The notes: a model not told the origin generated them from the sequence alone. Positions 50,178 through 59,810 are shown, numbered from the stretch's first letter. The stretch: 64,000 nt of DNA from Grimontia celer (GCF_900055185.1 NZ_FIZX01000004.1:1-64000); one strand, 5' to 3'. Translations and numbers: made by a program.

Positions 50178-50981
50178 TTATCGCGTCGCCAAAAACGCCA
50201 TCAGGCCGAGACCCAGCGCTACGCGGTAAATCACGAATGGCTTCATGCCCATCTTGGTCACAAGTTTCAGGAACCAGTGGATACACGCATACGCACTGAT
50301 GAATGAAACCAACACACCAGTCAGGATAGGCGCCCACATGACAGGTACGTCACTTTTTACCAGACCAAGGCCGAGGTAAGAGCCTGCCAGTACGATGATT
50401 GGAATCGACATCAGGAAAGAAAAACGCGCCGCAGCTTCACGGGTGTAACCGAGGTAAAGCGCCATAGTCATGGTCGCGCCAGAGCGGGACGTGCCCGGGA
50501 TCATTGCCAGCGCCTGCGCAATACCAATCCACAGCGCCATTTTCGGCGTGGTTTTGTATTCGTCAAACTCACACTTGGCTTTCACATCGACCCACCAAAG
50601 CAGCAGACCGAAGACAATACATGTCACCGCAATCACCCACGCCGAACGCAAGTAAACTTCGATGATGTCTTTCATGAACAGGCCGAAAATACAGGCAGGA
50701 ATCGTTGCCAGTGCAATCATCCATGCCAGCGTTGCATCAGAAGAACGCTCACCTTTGAAGATGGAGCGGAAGAATGCGCCCAGCAATTGCGTCACTTCCT
50801 TTCGGAAGTAGCCCACAACAGCAAGCAAGGTACCCACGTGAACAGCAACATCAAAGGCTAAGCCCTGATCCTGCCAACCTAGAATTTCTGACGGAAGAAT
50901 AAGATGCGCAGAGCTCGAGACGGGAAGAAACTCCGTCAGACCCTGAATTAAAGCCAGCGCAAAGGCTTCAAACATGCTCAT
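50178..50981 (-). CDS. uppP: Undecaprenyl-diphosphate phosphatase
   Basis: This 267-aa polytopic membrane enzyme recycles the lipid carrier for cell-wall synthesis. The family signatures [13 protein letters not shown] (about 19) and [14 protein letters not shown] (about 160) are intact and about eight helices are visible. It is downstream of folK with a 22-bp gap, so possibly in the folB-folK-uppP unit. Confidence 0.96.
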   Translation of the reverse strand: MSMFEAFALALIQGLTEFLPVSSSAHLILPSEILGWQDQGLAFDVAVHVGTLLAVVGYFRKEVTQLLGAFFRSIFKGERSSDATLAWMIALATIPACIFGLFMKDIIEVYLRSAWVIAVTCIVFGLLLWWVDVKAKCEFDEYKTTPKMALWIGIAQALAMIPGTSRSGATMTMALYLGYTREAAARFSFLMSIPIIVLAGSYLGLGLVKSDVPVMWAPILTGVLVSFISAYACIHWFLKLVTKMGMKPFVIYRVALGLGLMAFLATR

Positions 50982-51003
50982 AGTTTTAAGTCACTTATAG
51001 TTA

Positions 51004-51489
51004 TTAAAGGGAAAAATCGGTCACCGGCCAAAGGGGTTGTTCTTCTGAGAAAGCGTCCCACGCTTCTTGATAAGTTTTGTCATCACCCGGAATGATTTGG
51101 TCAGGGCATAGCTCTGCCAACGGCCACAGGGTAAAGGCAAATTTGTACACATCGTTGCGCGGCAATGTCGGGCCTTCAGGCTGCGACAGCTCACCGTAAG
51201 TCAGCAAATCGATGTCCAGCGTGCGATCACGGAACTTGATAGCATCACGCTCACGCCCCCAGCGCGATTCAATCTCACGCAGCGCAGCCATAATGCCTTC
51301 GAGGCTCAGTTCAGTATGAAGCTCAACGACAAGGTTATAAAAATTAGGACCTTCAAAGCCGACGGGAACAGCTTCAAAAATGCGGGAGCAACGACATTGA
51401 GGGTCGAGTTCCCTGAGCGCTGCAATACCTTCAGAGATATGATGCTCGCGTTCAATGTTAGAGCCGACGCTCACGAGAACCTGAGTCAC
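51004..51489 (-). CDS. folK: 6-hydroxymethyl-dihydropterin pyrophosphokinase
   Basis: This 161-aa folate-pathway kinase has VSVGSNIEREHH at the N-terminus, the segment RDRTLDIDLLTYG (about 87-99) with its metal-binding aspartates, and PRNDVYKFAFTLWPLAEL. It overlaps folB by four bases (51,486-51,489), so the two consecutive folate enzymes are coupled. Confidence 0.96.
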   Translation of the reverse strand: MTQVLVSVGSNIEREHHISEGIAALRELDPQCRCSRIFEAVPVGFEGPNFYNLVVELHTELSLEGIMAALREIESRWGRERDAIKFRDRTLDIDLLTYGELSQPEGPTLPRNDVYKFAFTLWPLAELCPDQIIPGDDKTYQEAWDAFSEEQPLWPVTDFSL

Positions 51490-51845
51490 TTGGCGCCTCG
51501 CTCAATCACCACACCTACGGTGCGAGCCTGAGGGACAGCACCTGGTTTGCTCACTTTCACGCGAACCCAAGGCACAGAGAATTGGGATTGGATCAGCGCC
51601 GCAATTTCTTCAGCAACGCGTTCCACTAGGAGAAAACGGCCGCTTTCGACCAAATCGATAATCGCACCACTCACTGAGGCATAGTCCAGTGCGTAAGCCA
51701 CATCATCGCTATCTGCCGCAGGCTTGTTGTCATGCGCCATTTCAATATCAAACACCAGCTTCTGTTTGATTTGTTGTTCCCAGTCGTAGACGCCGATAGT
51801 GGTCACGACTTCAAGCTGCTCAATAAATACTAAATCCATGTTCAC
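51486..51845 (-). CDS. folB: Dihydroneopterin aldolase
   Basis: This 119-aa folate-pathway aldolase/epimerase has the family start MDLVFIEQLEVVTTIGVYDWEQ, the glutamate in the YDWE region, and the C-terminal segment VRVKVSKPGAV with the catalytic lysine. It precedes and overlaps folK and is divergent from plsY. Confidence 0.95.
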   Translation of the reverse strand: MNMDLVFIEQLEVVTTIGVYDWEQQIKQKLVFDIEMAHDNKPAADSDDVAYALDYASVSGAIIDLVESGRFLLVERVAEEIAALIQSQFSVPWVRVKVSKPGAVPQARTVGVVIERGAK

Positions 51846-52039
51846 TCAAAAATATCAGAGGTCGGATACCCATTATGCGCAAAAGCACGTAACATCTGCT
51901 CAACCAGCGCCACGGCAAAAATAGCCTGAGCGCTCATTATATCTACACAATATCCTTAAAAAATTGGATACTTTGTGTCTGGTGCGCGAACTATACCAAG
52001 TTCTCGCCGCCCTAGCGAATGTTCAAACTGGATGACTGA

Positions 52040-52681
52040 ATGACTGCTTTTGGCCTATTGATGATCGTACTTGCATATTTACTGGGTTCCATATCCAGCG
52101 CAGTATTGATCTGTCGTCTCTATGGCCTGCCAGACCCACGAGAACAAGGCTCAGGTAATCCAGGTGCGACCAATGTATTCCGATTAGGTGGTCGGCTCGC
52201 TGCCGCACTCGTGCTACTGTGCGACATGCTCAAAGGCACTATTCCTGTCTGGGTAAGCTACCTGTTGGGCGTCAATCCTTTCATGCTTGGCTTGATTGGT
52301 ATCGCGGCCTGCTTGGGCCATATCTACCCCATCTTCTTTCATTTTCGTGGCGGTAAAGGGGTCGCAACTGCACTCGGTGCCATTGCACCTATAGGCTTAG
52401 ATCTCACCGGCATGATGTTAGGGACATGGATAGCTGCCGTTTTAGTCACGGGCTATTCTTCTGTCGGCGCACTTCTCGCGTCTTTGTTTGCCCCATTGTT
52501 TACGTGGATGGTCAAACCCCAATTCACCATGCCTGTCGCCATGCTCTCCTGTCTTATCATTTTCCGTCATCAGGAAAACATAAAACGCCTGCTTCGCAAG
52601 GAAGAGCAAAAGATCTGGAACAAAAAGAAGAAGCTGGCGGAAAGTGAAGAGCAGGAAGGAAGAGCAGGTCCTAGGTCCTAG
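52040..52681 (+). CDS. plsY: Acyl-phosphate glycerol-3-phosphate acyltransferase
   Basis: This 213-aa five-helix membrane enzyme performs the first acylation of glycerol 3-phosphate. Conserved loops are [22 protein letters not shown] (about 38) and [12 protein letters not shown] (about 108). The tail after the last helix is highly charged. The final residues (GPRS) and the TAG stop come from the 7-bp CCTAGG array that begins at 52,670. Confidence 0.95.
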   Translation: MTAFGLLMIVLAYLLGSISSAVLICRLYGLPDPREQGSGNPGATNVFRLGGRLAAALVLLCDMLKGTIPVWVSYLLGVNPFMLGLIGIAACLGHIYPIFFHFRGGKGVATALGAIAPIGLDLTGMMLGTWIAAVLVTGYSSVGALLASLFAPLFTWMVKPQFTMPVAMLSCLIIFRHQENIKRLLRKEEQKIWNKKKKLAESEEQEGRAGPRS

Positions 52682-52697
52682 GTCCTAGGGCCCTAGA
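52669..52697. repeat. CCTAGG cluster D, left arm: 7-bp tandem array
   Basis: Three TCCTAGG units occur at exact 7-bp spacing (52,670, 52,677, 52,684), plus a CCTAGA variant at 52,692. The first two are part of the plsY coding frame and contain its stop. Confidence 0.9.
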
Positions 52698-52723
52698 AGA
52701 GATTGCTCCCAACGTAGAAAAAT

Positions 52724-52760
52724 AAAAAAGCGGCACTGAAATTCAGTTGCCGCTTTTTTA
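52724..52760. terminator. Terminator between plsY and tsaD inside cluster D
   Basis: The stem AAAAAGCGGCACTGAA/TTCAGTTGCCGCTTTTT (one mismatch) has flanking T-tracts and lies between the two repeat arms of cluster D. It is nearly identical to the hairpin of cluster C. Confidence 0.85.
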
Positions 52761-52802
52761 TATTCTGCTTTTCGCTTTTCCAGCGCTCTGCTTTGTGCTC
52801 TT

Positions 52803-52832
52803 CCTAGGATCTAGGACCTTTCTTTTCCTAGG
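52803..52832. repeat. CCTAGG cluster D, right arm
   Basis: CCTAGG occurs at 52,803 and 52,827, with a TCTAGGACC element at 52,810. The CCTAGGATCT wording equals that of the right arm of cluster C. It ends 16 bp before the tsaD stop. Confidence 0.8.
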
Positions 52833-52847
52833 ATCTGCTCTTCACTC

Positions 52848-53867
52848 TTACCCTTCAATCGGCTTAAGCGTATCAATCGGCCAGCGTGGGAAAGCTTTCA
52901 CACCCAAATCATTGTGCTCGCCGTTTTTCAGGCGCTGCATGCCAGCATAAGCAATCATGGCACCGTTGTCGGTACAAAACTCAGTGCGCGGGTAATAAAC
53001 CTCACCACCGATATTGTTCGCCAACTCTTCCAGCTTGGCACGCAAATGACGGTTAGCACTCACGCCGCCCGCAATCACCACACGCTTCATGCCGCACTGC
53101 TTCAATGCGCGTTTACACTTGATCACCAAAGTATCAACGACGGCATCTTCAAACGCACGGGCGATATCAGCACGGGTTTGGTCGTCATTGTCGTTGGCGG
53201 CAATGGTATTGGCGGTGAAGGTTTTCAAGCCAGAGAAGCTCATGTCCAGACCCGGCACGTTGGTCATTGGACGTGGGAAAGTGAAGCGGCTGCTGTCGCC
53301 CTTTTCTGCCAGTTTAGAAAGCAGAGGGCCACCTGGGTAATCCAGGTTCATCAGCTTCGCAGTTTTGTCGAACGCTTCGCCGGCGGCATCATCAATCGAT
53401 TCGCCAAGGATCTGGTATTCACCGATACCTTTTACTTCAACGATCATCGAGTGACCGCCAGAAACCAACAGCGCGATAAACGGGAACGGAGGAGGGTTAT
53501 CTTCCAGCATCGGCGCCAGCAAGTGACCTTCCATATGATGAACCGCTACGGCAGGAATGTCCCACGCATAAGCCAGGCTTCGGCCAATCGTCGCGCCGAC
53601 CAACAGCGCGCCCACCAGACCCGGGCCTGCCGTGTAAGCCACGCCATCCAAGTCTTTCGGCGTCAAGCCTGCTTCTTTCAGCGCAGCTTTAACCAGCGGA
53701 ATCGTCTTCTTAACGTGATCGCGAGAAGCCAGTTCAGGCACCACACCGCCGTAATCAGCATGCAGTTTTACCTGGCTGTATAACTGGTGCGCTAACAGAC
53801 CTTTTTCATCATCATAAATAGCCACGCCGGTCTCATCGCACGACGTCTCGATGCCCAGAATTCGCAT
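52848..53867 (-). CDS. tsaD: tRNA N6-threonylcarbamoyladenosine transferase TsaD
   Basis: This 339-aa ASKHA-fold enzyme transfers threonylcarbamoyl to A37 of ANN-reading tRNAs with TsaB and TsaE. It has the start [16 protein letters not shown], the metal-binding HHMEGHL (about 111-117) and the [10 protein letters not shown] motif (about 270). GAGGTG precedes the ATG. It is divergent from rpsU, as in most gammaproteobacteria. Confidence 0.97.
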   Translation of the reverse strand: MRILGIETSCDETGVAIYDDEKGLLAHQLYSQVKLHADYGGVVPELASRDHVKKTIPLVKAALKEAGLTPKDLDGVAYTAGPGLVGALLVGATIGRSLAYAWDIPAVAVHHMEGHLLAPMLEDNPPPFPFIALLVSGGHSMIVEVKGIGEYQILGESIDDAAGEAFDKTAKLMNLDYPGGPLLSKLAEKGDSSRFTFPRPMTNVPGLDMSFSGLKTFTANTIAANDNDDQTRADIARAFEDAVVDTLVIKCKRALKQCGMKRVVIAGGVSANRHLRAKLEELANNIGGEVYYPRTEFCTDNGAMIAYAGMQRLKNGEHNDLGVKAFPRWPIDTLKPIEG

Positions 53868-54075
53868 AACACCTCAGCTCACTTGGATCACAGATCGATC
53901 CGCTTTCGATCTGCTGGTTTCTAAATCAGGCGGCAATCTTACATGGGCGGCATCAAATTCACCAGTTATGCTTTACAAGCACCCTAGTATCGGATTAGAA
54001 TTCCGCACCATTTTTAATCAAAGCTGGTCAATCTGTCTCCAGCGATAACTGACTAACCCCTGAGGTGAAAGGCAC

Positions 54076-54291
54076 ATGCCAGTAGTTAAAGTACGTGAAA
54101 ACGAACCATTCGACGTAGCACTGCGTCGCTTCAAGCGCTCTTGTGAAAAAGCAGGTATCCTTTCTGAAGTTCGCCGTCGTGAGCACTTCGAAAAGCCGAC
54201 TACCGTTCGCAAACGCGCTAAAGCAGCTGCAGTTAAACGCCACCTGAAGAAGCTGGCTCGCGAAAACGCACGTCGCGTTCGCCTGTACTAA
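54076..54291 (+). CDS. rpsU: 30S ribosomal protein S21
   Basis: This 71-aa basic protein opens the macromolecular synthesis operon. It starts [20 protein letters not shown] and ends [18 protein letters not shown] site precedes the ATG. yqeY follows after 24 bp. Confidence 0.98.
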   Translation: MPVVKVRENEPFDVALRRFKRSCEKAGILSEVRRREHFEKPTTVRKRAKAAAVKRHLKKLARENARRVRLY

Positions 54292-54315
54292 TTACGATTA
54301 ATACAGGATTGCGAG

Positions 54316-54759
54316 ATGGAATTGATTGAACGTCTGAAAGACGAACAAAAAACGGCGATGAAAGCCAAAGACAAACCTCGTCTTGGCACAATCCGTTTGA
54401 TCATGGCTGCAATTAAACAGCAAGAAGTCGACGGTCAGAAAACTCTGAACGAAGACGAAGTGCTGGCAGTGATGACCAAAATGGTTAAGCAGCGTCGTGA
54501 TTCCGTTTCGCAATATCAGTCAGCAGGCCGTGATGACCTGGCTGATGTGGAACTGGCAGAAATTTCCGTTCTGGAAGAGTTCATGCCAAAGCCACTCAGC
54601 GACGAAGAAGTTGATGCTCTGGTGAAAGAAGCCATCGCAACTTCTGGAGCAGGCTCCATGCAAGACATGGGTAAAGTCATGGCCGTTCTGAAACCTTTGG
54701 TTCAGGGCCGAGCTGACATGGGTAAAATCAGCCAATTGGTTAAAGCTAATCTGGCCTAA
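54316..54759 (+). CDS. yqeY: GatB/YqeY domain protein
   Basis: This 147-aa protein resembles the tRNA-binding tail domain of GatB. The role of the free-standing form is unclear. It starts MELIERLKDEQKTAMKAKDK and has the typical VLEEFMPKPLSDEEVDALV segment. It is inserted between rpsU and dnaG, the usual vibrio form of this operon. Confidence 0.92.
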   Translation: MELIERLKDEQKTAMKAKDKPRLGTIRLIMAAIKQQEVDGQKTLNEDEVLAVMTKMVKQRRDSVSQYQSAGRDDLADVELAEISVLEEFMPKPLSDEEVDALVKEAIATSGAGSMQDMGKVMAVLKPLVQGRADMGKISQLVKANLA

Positions 54760-54776
54760 CTTTTATCCGACCTGCA

Positions 54777-54816
54777 AACAAGCCGTGCTATCCATTTTTG
54801 GAGTGCGCGGCTTGTT
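54777..54816 (+). terminator. Hairpin between yqeY and dnaG
   Basis: The stem AACAAGCCG/CGGCTTGTT with a long loop and only a short T-rich tail could be a partial terminator or an RNA-processing site that lowers dnaG expression, as in the E. coli rpsU-dnaG-rpoD operon. The call as a terminator is tentative. Confidence 0.4.
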
Positions 54817-54882
54817 CGTATTCGCTCAGTAGCAAATACTGAGAGTACCCTCTTCTCTTATTCACCGAACGCATAAAGGTTT

Positions 54883-56637
54883 ATGGCAGGAAAGATCCCA
54901 CGCTCATTCATTGATGATCTGCTAGCACGACTCGATATTGTCGAGCTAATAGACGCGCGGGTGAAACTTAAAAAGCAAGGCAAAAACTACGGTGCCTGCT
55001 GTCCTTTCCATAACGAAAAAACCCCGTCTTTCTCCGTCAGCCAAGAGAAACAGTTCTATCATTGTTTTGGCTGTGGTGCTCACGGCAACGCCATCGACTT
55101 CGTCATGGAGTTCGATCGCCTTGAATTTGTCGAAGCCATCGAAGAATTAGCGTCTTCGCTAGGTCTCGATGTCCCAAGAGAACAATCCGGCGGTGGTGCC
55201 CCAAAAGGGCCTTATGCACGCAGCGATCAAAAACGCGACCTTTACCAGATGATGGGGCAAATCGCCCAGTTTTATCAGGGTGGGCTGCGTAATGAAGCGG
55301 GTAAGATAGCGATTGATTACCTAAAAGGTCGTGGCCTTTCCGGTGAAATCGTACAGAAGTTTGGGATTGGCTACGTCGCTGACGAATGGGATCAGGTGCG
55401 CTCACGCTTTGGTCGTGACAACACCAGCCAGCAGGCACTGGTATCAACCGGCATGCTGATTGAAAACGACAACGGACGCCGTTACGACCGCTTCCGTGGC
55501 CGTGTAATGTTCCCTATTCGTGACCGTCGTGGACGTGTTATCGGTTTTGGTGGCCGCGTCATTGGCGATGGCACACCGAAATACCTCAACTCACCGGAAA
55601 CACCGATATTCCACAAAGGGCGTGAGTTGTATGGCCTGTACGAAGTGCTACAGGCACACCGCGAGCCCAAGCAATTACTCGTTGTTGAAGGTTACATGGA
55701 CGTGGTCGCCCTAGGACAATTTGGCATTGATTATGCCGTTGCCTCACTGGGTACAGCGACCACCGCAGAACATATGCAAACCATGTTCCGCCAGACCTCC
55801 AACGTGATTTGCTGCTACGACGGTGACCGCGCAGGACGTGACGCTGCATGGCGTGCAATGGAGCAGGCACTCCCCCATTTGGTAGATGGTCGCCAGCTCA
55901 AATTCATGTTCCTGCCAGACGGTGAAGACCCAGATTCCATGGTTCGACAGGAAGGCAAAGAAGGCTTTGAACTGCGCCTTGCAGGTGCCATGTCACTGTC
56001 AGAATTTCTGTTTAACACCTTGATGGAACAAGTCGACACCAGCAGTCAGGAAGGTAAAGCCAAGCTCACCACTTTGGCCGTGCCACTGATAGACAAAGTG
56101 CCGGGCGGCACACTTCGTCTCTACCTACGTAACATTTTGGGCCAGAAGCTAGGTCTACCTGATGAGCAACAACTCGAAAAGCTCATCAGCCGACAAGGTC
56201 AGACGCAAAAACGTCAACCTTTGCCGGAAATGAAACGTACCCCAATGAGAGAAGTGATAACCCTGTTATTGCAGAATCCAGGGTTTGTAGAAAACGTACC
56301 GCCACTTGATGGTGTGGAAGAGCTCGGGATCCCCGGCTTAAATTTATTCACCACCATGCTTGAACTTTGCCGGTCCCGTCCCAATATTACGACAGGACAG
56401 CTGCTGGAACATTGGCGCGGCACGGAACAAGAAGCATTGTTAGCCAAATTGGCAAGTTGGGAACTACCTATCAACGAAAACAATGTATTAGATGTATTTT
56501 TAGACTCACTGGACAAGATTCTGGACCAGTGTGTCAAACAACAAATAGCCAAGTTGCAAGCTAAATCGAATACCGTCGGCTTATCAGTCGAAGAGAAGCG
56601 GGAGTTGCAGTTGTTAATCCTCAACCGGCCCGACTAG
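54883..56637 (+). CDS. dnaG: DNA primase
   Basis: This 584-aa protein makes RNA primers at the replication fork. The zinc-binding domain has Cys40, His43, Cys61 and Cys64. The RNA polymerase core with the TOPRIM motif VEGYMDVVAL (about 267) and the helicase-binding C-terminus (about 440-584) are present. Confidence 0.97.
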   Translation: MAGKIPRSFIDDLLARLDIVELIDARVKLKKQGKNYGACCPFHNEKTPSFSVSQEKQFYHCFGCGAHGNAIDFVMEFDRLEFVEAIEELASSLGLDVPREQSGGGAPKGPYARSDQKRDLYQMMGQIAQFYQGGLRNEAGKIAIDYLKGRGLSGEIVQKFGIGYVADEWDQVRSRFGRDNTSQQALVSTGMLIENDNGRRYDRFRGRVMFPIRDRRGRVIGFGGRVIGDGTPKYLNSPETPIFHKGRELYGLYEVLQAHREPKQLLVVEGYMDVVALGQFGIDYAVASLGTATTAEHMQTMFRQTSNVICCYDGDRAGRDAAWRAMEQALPHLVDGRQLKFMFLPDGEDPDSMVRQEGKEGFELRLAGAMSLSEFLFNTLMEQVDTSSQEGKAKLTTLAVPLIDKVPGGTLRLYLRNILGQKLGLPDEQQLEKLISRQGQTQKRQPLPEMKRTPMREVITLLLQNPGFVENVPPLDGVEELGIPGLNLFTTMLELCRSRPNITTGQLLEHWRGTEQEALLAKLASWELPINENNVLDVFLDSLDKILDQCVKQQIAKLQAKSNTVGLSVEEKRELQLLILNRPD

Positions 56638-56730
56638 AAACTAGCCAGCATACTTGTATTTTGCTAAAATTGGCAGTTTGCGTTTCCGCATACTAAATTC
56701 TTCACTCAGACCCGAAGTTGGATATCGTCT

Positions 56731-58563
56731 ATGGATCAAAATCCGCAGTCACAGCTAAAGTTGCTTGTCGCAAAAGGTAAGGAACAAGGCTATCTAACCT
56801 ATGCAGAAGTAAATGACCACCTACCGGAAGACATTGTCGATTCTGATCAGATAGAAGACATCATTCAGATGATCAACGACATGGGTATTCAGGTGGTGGA
56901 AACAGCGCCAGATGCCGATGAGCTGATGATGTCTGAAACTGTCGCGGACGAAGATGCCGTCGAAGCAGCAGCAGCAGCACTTTCTAGCGTTGAATCTGAA
57001 ATAGGTCGTACAACTGACCCAGTACGCATGTACATGCGTGAAATGGGTACAGTAGAACTGCTTACCCGCGAAGGCGAAATCGACATCGCCAAACGCATCG
57101 AAGATGGTATTAACCAAGTACAGGTATCGGTTGCCGAATACCCTGGCTCCATCTCATCACTGCTCGATCAGTTTGACAAAGTAGAAGCAGAAGAGCTTCG
57201 CCTGACAGACATCATTTCTGGCTTCGTAGACCCGAACCAGGAAGACATCGCACCTACCGCCACCCACATCGGTTCAGAGCTCACAGAAGAGCAACTGGAA
57301 GACGAAGATGATGGCGACGACGATGATGACGATGACGAAGAAGAAGACACTGGCATCGACCCAGAGCTAGCGCGCGAAAAGTTTAACGACTTGCGCCTCG
57401 CTTACGAAGGCATGCAGCTGTCCATCCAGAAAAACGGCCGCTTCCACGAAGACACTGCAGGCGCCATCGCCGAACTGTCAGAAGTGTTCAAGCAATTCCG
57501 TCTGATACCAAAACAATTCGACCGCCTGGTTAATGAAATGCGCGAGACAATGGATCGCGTACGCACACAAGAACGCATTGTGATGCGCCTGTGTGTAGAC
57601 CAAGCGAAAATGCCGAAGAAAACCTTTGTACAACTGTTCAGCGGCAACGAATCGTCAGACAGCTGGCTGGATGAAGCACTGGCTTCAGACAAACCATACG
57701 TCGATCGCCTGAAGCAGTACGAAGAAGATCTTCGCCGCTGCGTACAGAAACTGAAAATCGTTGAAGACGAAACCGGCCTTTCTGTAGAGCGTGTAAAAGA
57801 TATCAGCCGTCGCATGTCAATCGGTGAAGCGAAAGCACGCCGTGCGAAGAAAGAGATGGTTGAAGCGAACTTGCGTCTGGTTATTTCTATCGCGAAGAAA
57901 TACACCAACCGCGGCCTGCAATTCCTGGATTTGATTCAGGAAGGTAACATCGGCCTGATGAAAGCGGTAGACAAGTTCGAATACCGTCGTGGTTACAAGT
58001 TCTCGACTTACGCAACATGGTGGATCCGTCAGGCAATCACCCGTTCAATCGCAGACCAGGCGCGTACGATCCGTATCCCTGTTCACATGATTGAAACCAT
58101 CAACAAACTGAACCGTATCTCACGTCAGATGCTTCAGGAGATGGGTCGTGAGCCACTGCCAGAAGAACTGGCAGAGCGCATGCAAATGCCAGAAGACAAG
58201 ATCCGCAAAGTGCTGAAGATCGCCAAAGAGCCAATCTCCATGGAAACCCCAATCGGTGACGATGAAGATTCACATCTGGGCGACTTTATCGAGGATACCA
58301 CCCTCGAGCTGCCAATGGATTCCGCGACCATGAACAACCTCAAGATGGCTACCAGCGAAGTATTGGCTGGCCTGACACCTCGTGAGGCAAAAGTTCTGCG
58401 TATGCGTTTCGGTATCGACATGAATACCGACCACACGCTGGAAGAAGTGGGCAAACAGTTTGACGTAACGCGTGAGCGTATCCGTCAGATTGAAGCGAAA
58501 GCACTGCGTAAACTGCGTCACCCAAGCCGCTCAGAAGTTCTGCGCAGCTTCCTGGACGAATAA
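56731..58563 (+). CDS. rpoD: RNA polymerase sigma factor RpoD (sigma 70)
   Basis: This 610-aa housekeeping sigma factor has region 1.1 at the N-terminus and region 1.2 ([21 protein letters not shown]). A non-conserved region follows with an Asp/Glu-rich stretch (about 190-208). Region 2 has [20 protein letters not shown] and region 4.2 ends with [20 protein letters not shown]. It follows dnaG after 93 bp. Confidence 0.98.
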   Translation: MDQNPQSQLKLLVAKGKEQGYLTYAEVNDHLPEDIVDSDQIEDIIQMINDMGIQVVETAPDADELMMSETVADEDAVEAAAAALSSVESEIGRTTDPVRMYMREMGTVELLTREGEIDIAKRIEDGINQVQVSVAEYPGSISSLLDQFDKVEAEELRLTDIISGFVDPNQEDIAPTATHIGSELTEEQLEDEDDGDDDDDDDEEEDTGIDPELAREKFNDLRLAYEGMQLSIQKNGRFHEDTAGAIAELSEVFKQFRLIPKQFDRLVNEMRETMDRVRTQERIVMRLCVDQAKMPKKTFVQLFSGNESSDSWLDEALASDKPYVDRLKQYEEDLRRCVQKLKIVEDETGLSVERVKDISRRMSIGEAKARRAKKEMVEANLRLVISIAKKYTNRGLQFLDLIQEGNIGLMKAVDKFEYRRGYKFSTYATWWIRQAITRSIADQARTIRIPVHMIETINKLNRISRQMLQEMGREPLPEELAERMQMPEDKIRKVLKIAKEPISMETPIGDDEDSHLGDFIEDTTLELPMDSATMNNLKMATSEVLAGLTPREAKVLRMRFGIDMNTDHTLEEVGKQFDVTRERIRQIEAKALRKLRHPSRSEVLRSFLDE

Positions 58564-58589
58564 TCCAAGACGCATTTAAAGCAATATTG

Positions 58590-58619
58590 GAAAGGCGAGC
58601 ACTGCTCGCCTTTTTCATT
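58590..58619 (+). terminator. Terminator after rpoD
   Basis: The perfect stem AAAGGCGAGC/GCTCGCCTTT is followed by TTCATTT, about 28 bp past the rpoD stop. Confidence 0.88.
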
Positions 58620-58716
58620 TCTGCGATTTGAACTAAGTGGCTAAAAAGCATACTGAATAGGGTGTGGTTGCGTCTAGACACCCCCGCTCCCACCCCTTAT
58701 AATCAACCCCCTAAAC

Positions 58717-58792
58717 GGCCCCTTAGCTCAGTGGTTAGAGCAGTCGACTCATAATCGATTGGTCCGCAGTTCAAATCTGCGAGGGGCCACCA
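58717..58792 (+). tRNA. tRNA-Ile, anticodon CAU (lysidine type)
   Basis: This is a 76-nt tRNA with acceptor stem GGCCCC/GGGGCC and encoded CCA; its anticodon loop is CTCATAA. The sequence GGCCCCTTAGCTCAGTGGTT resembles the E. coli ileX tRNA, whose CAU anticodon is modified by TilS to read AUA, and the position after rpoD is the same as ileX. The intact 3' end borders the mobile island. Confidence 0.93.
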
Positions 58793-58797
58793 AATTT

Positions 58798-58834
58798 AAA
58801 GGCCTGAGAGGTTAGTAACCACTCAGGCCTTTTG
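58798..58834 (+). terminator. Terminator after tRNA-Ile
   Basis: The stem AAAGGCCTGAG/CTCAGGCCTTT is followed by TGCTTTT, 5 bp after the tRNA. Confidence 0.85.
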
Positions 58835-58848
58835 CTTTTCTGCTTCTG

Positions 58849-58879
58849 TGTAGCATATATGTAGCAGATTTTTGCTACA
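58849..58879. repeat. TGTAGCA direct and inverted repeats beside tRNA-Ile
   Basis: Direct copies of TGTAGCA at 58,849 and 58,860 and an inverted copy TGCTACA at 58,873 lie within 90 bp of the tRNA 3' end. Short repeats of this kind often serve as arm or core sites for tyrosine integrases at tRNA-borne islands. No integrase is in the window to confirm it. The rest of the 235-bp gap up to the next gene shows nothing else. Confidence 0.4.
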
Positions 58880-59027
58880 TAAGACGCCCGTTATAGCCGT
58901 TCTCAAGAAATATCCTCTCCGTTTCATCGCTTTCTAAAATCCACATCGAATAGACCGCTCGTTCATCTACCGAGCATCCGCAAGCTGTGATTAATTAGCC
59001 GTATTGCCAAAACGATGGGCTGACGAG

Positions 59028-59810
59028 ATGCCAAAGCGAGACGAACACATTCTTACGCTACTAACACATGCTCCGTGGTGGGTCAGTGTTATGTTCTCAG
59101 GCGTTATCTATATCTCGCTTACGTCTTTGGTGCCTTACATCCTTAGTGGCGACTCTATGGTCTCTGAGGGTTTAGCTAACGCTTCGCGCACTCTTGCGCT
59201 TCCCTTCGCCCTCATTTTTCTGCTTCCTGCAGCTACTTCCCTGTTAAAGCGTCACATCGCCCGAAATCGCCTCACCAAAACCGCCACGTTTGAGCACTTG
59301 TATAAAATGCACTGGTTGGATTTTGAGGCGTTAGTGGGTGAGTACTACAGACAAAAGGGATTTAACGTTTCCCAAAACTTGAATCAAGCGCCCGATGGTG
59401 GCGTAGATATTGAGTTGCGCAAAGATGGTGAGCTGCACCTTGTTCAATGCAAACACTGGAAAGCGAGAAAAGTAGGTGTGAAGGTATTGCGAGAGCTCTA
59501 CGGCGTTTTGCTAGATCGCCAAGCCGATAGAATGATTGTTGTCACCTCTGGCGACTTTACCGCGGATGCAATCAGTTTTGCTAACGCCAAACAATTCGAA
59601 TTCATCAACGGCGGTAAGTTACTCAAGATGATTAATGAGACAAAGCAAGTGAGTGGAAATGAAATCGCACACACGCCAACAAAAACTCAATCCCCTATTT
59701 GCCCACGCTGCAAATCTGAACTTGTCTTGAGAACAGCTAAACAAGGCAAACATCGAGGCTCATCATTTTACGGATGCTCAAGTTTTCCTAATTGTAGATA
59801 TATTGAATGA
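59028..59810 (+). CDS. Membrane-anchored Mrr-like restriction endonuclease with zinc ribbon
   Basis: This protein of about 260 aa has two hydrophobic helices (about 17-40 and 54-74). An Mrr-type PD-(D/E)xK nuclease domain follows (about 92-200), with active-site elements GGVDIEL and LVQCKHWK (Asp and Gln-x-Lys). A C-terminal topoisomerase-type zinc ribbon lies at about 222-258 (CPRC, then GCSSFPNC). Mrr-like enzymes act on modified or foreign DNA, and similar membrane-anchored forms are known without a clear role. The ATG at 59,028 is preferred to a TTG eight codons upstream. It is the first gene after tRNA-Ile. Confidence 0.85.
   Translation: MPKRDEHILTLLTHAPWWVSVMFSGVIYISLTSLVPYILSGDSMVSEGLANASRTLALPFALIFLLPAATSLLKRHIARNRLTKTATFEHLYKMHWLDFEALVGEYYRQKGFNVSQNLNQAPDGGVDIELRKDGELHLVQCKHWKARKVGVKVLRELYGVLLDRQADRMIVVTSGDFTADAISFANAKQFEFINGGKLLKMINETKQVSGNEIAHTPTKTQSPICPRCKSELVLRTAKQGKHRGSSFYGCSSFPNCRYIE

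Noticed and set aside
52914-53783. 289-codon plus-strand ORF opposite tsaD
   Set aside because: It is the shadow of tsaD on the other strand; no start signal and no family resemblance.
57290-57355. Acidic low-complexity stretch in rpoD as an anomaly
   Set aside because: An Asp/Glu-rich run in the non-conserved region is normal for gammaproteobacterial sigma 70.
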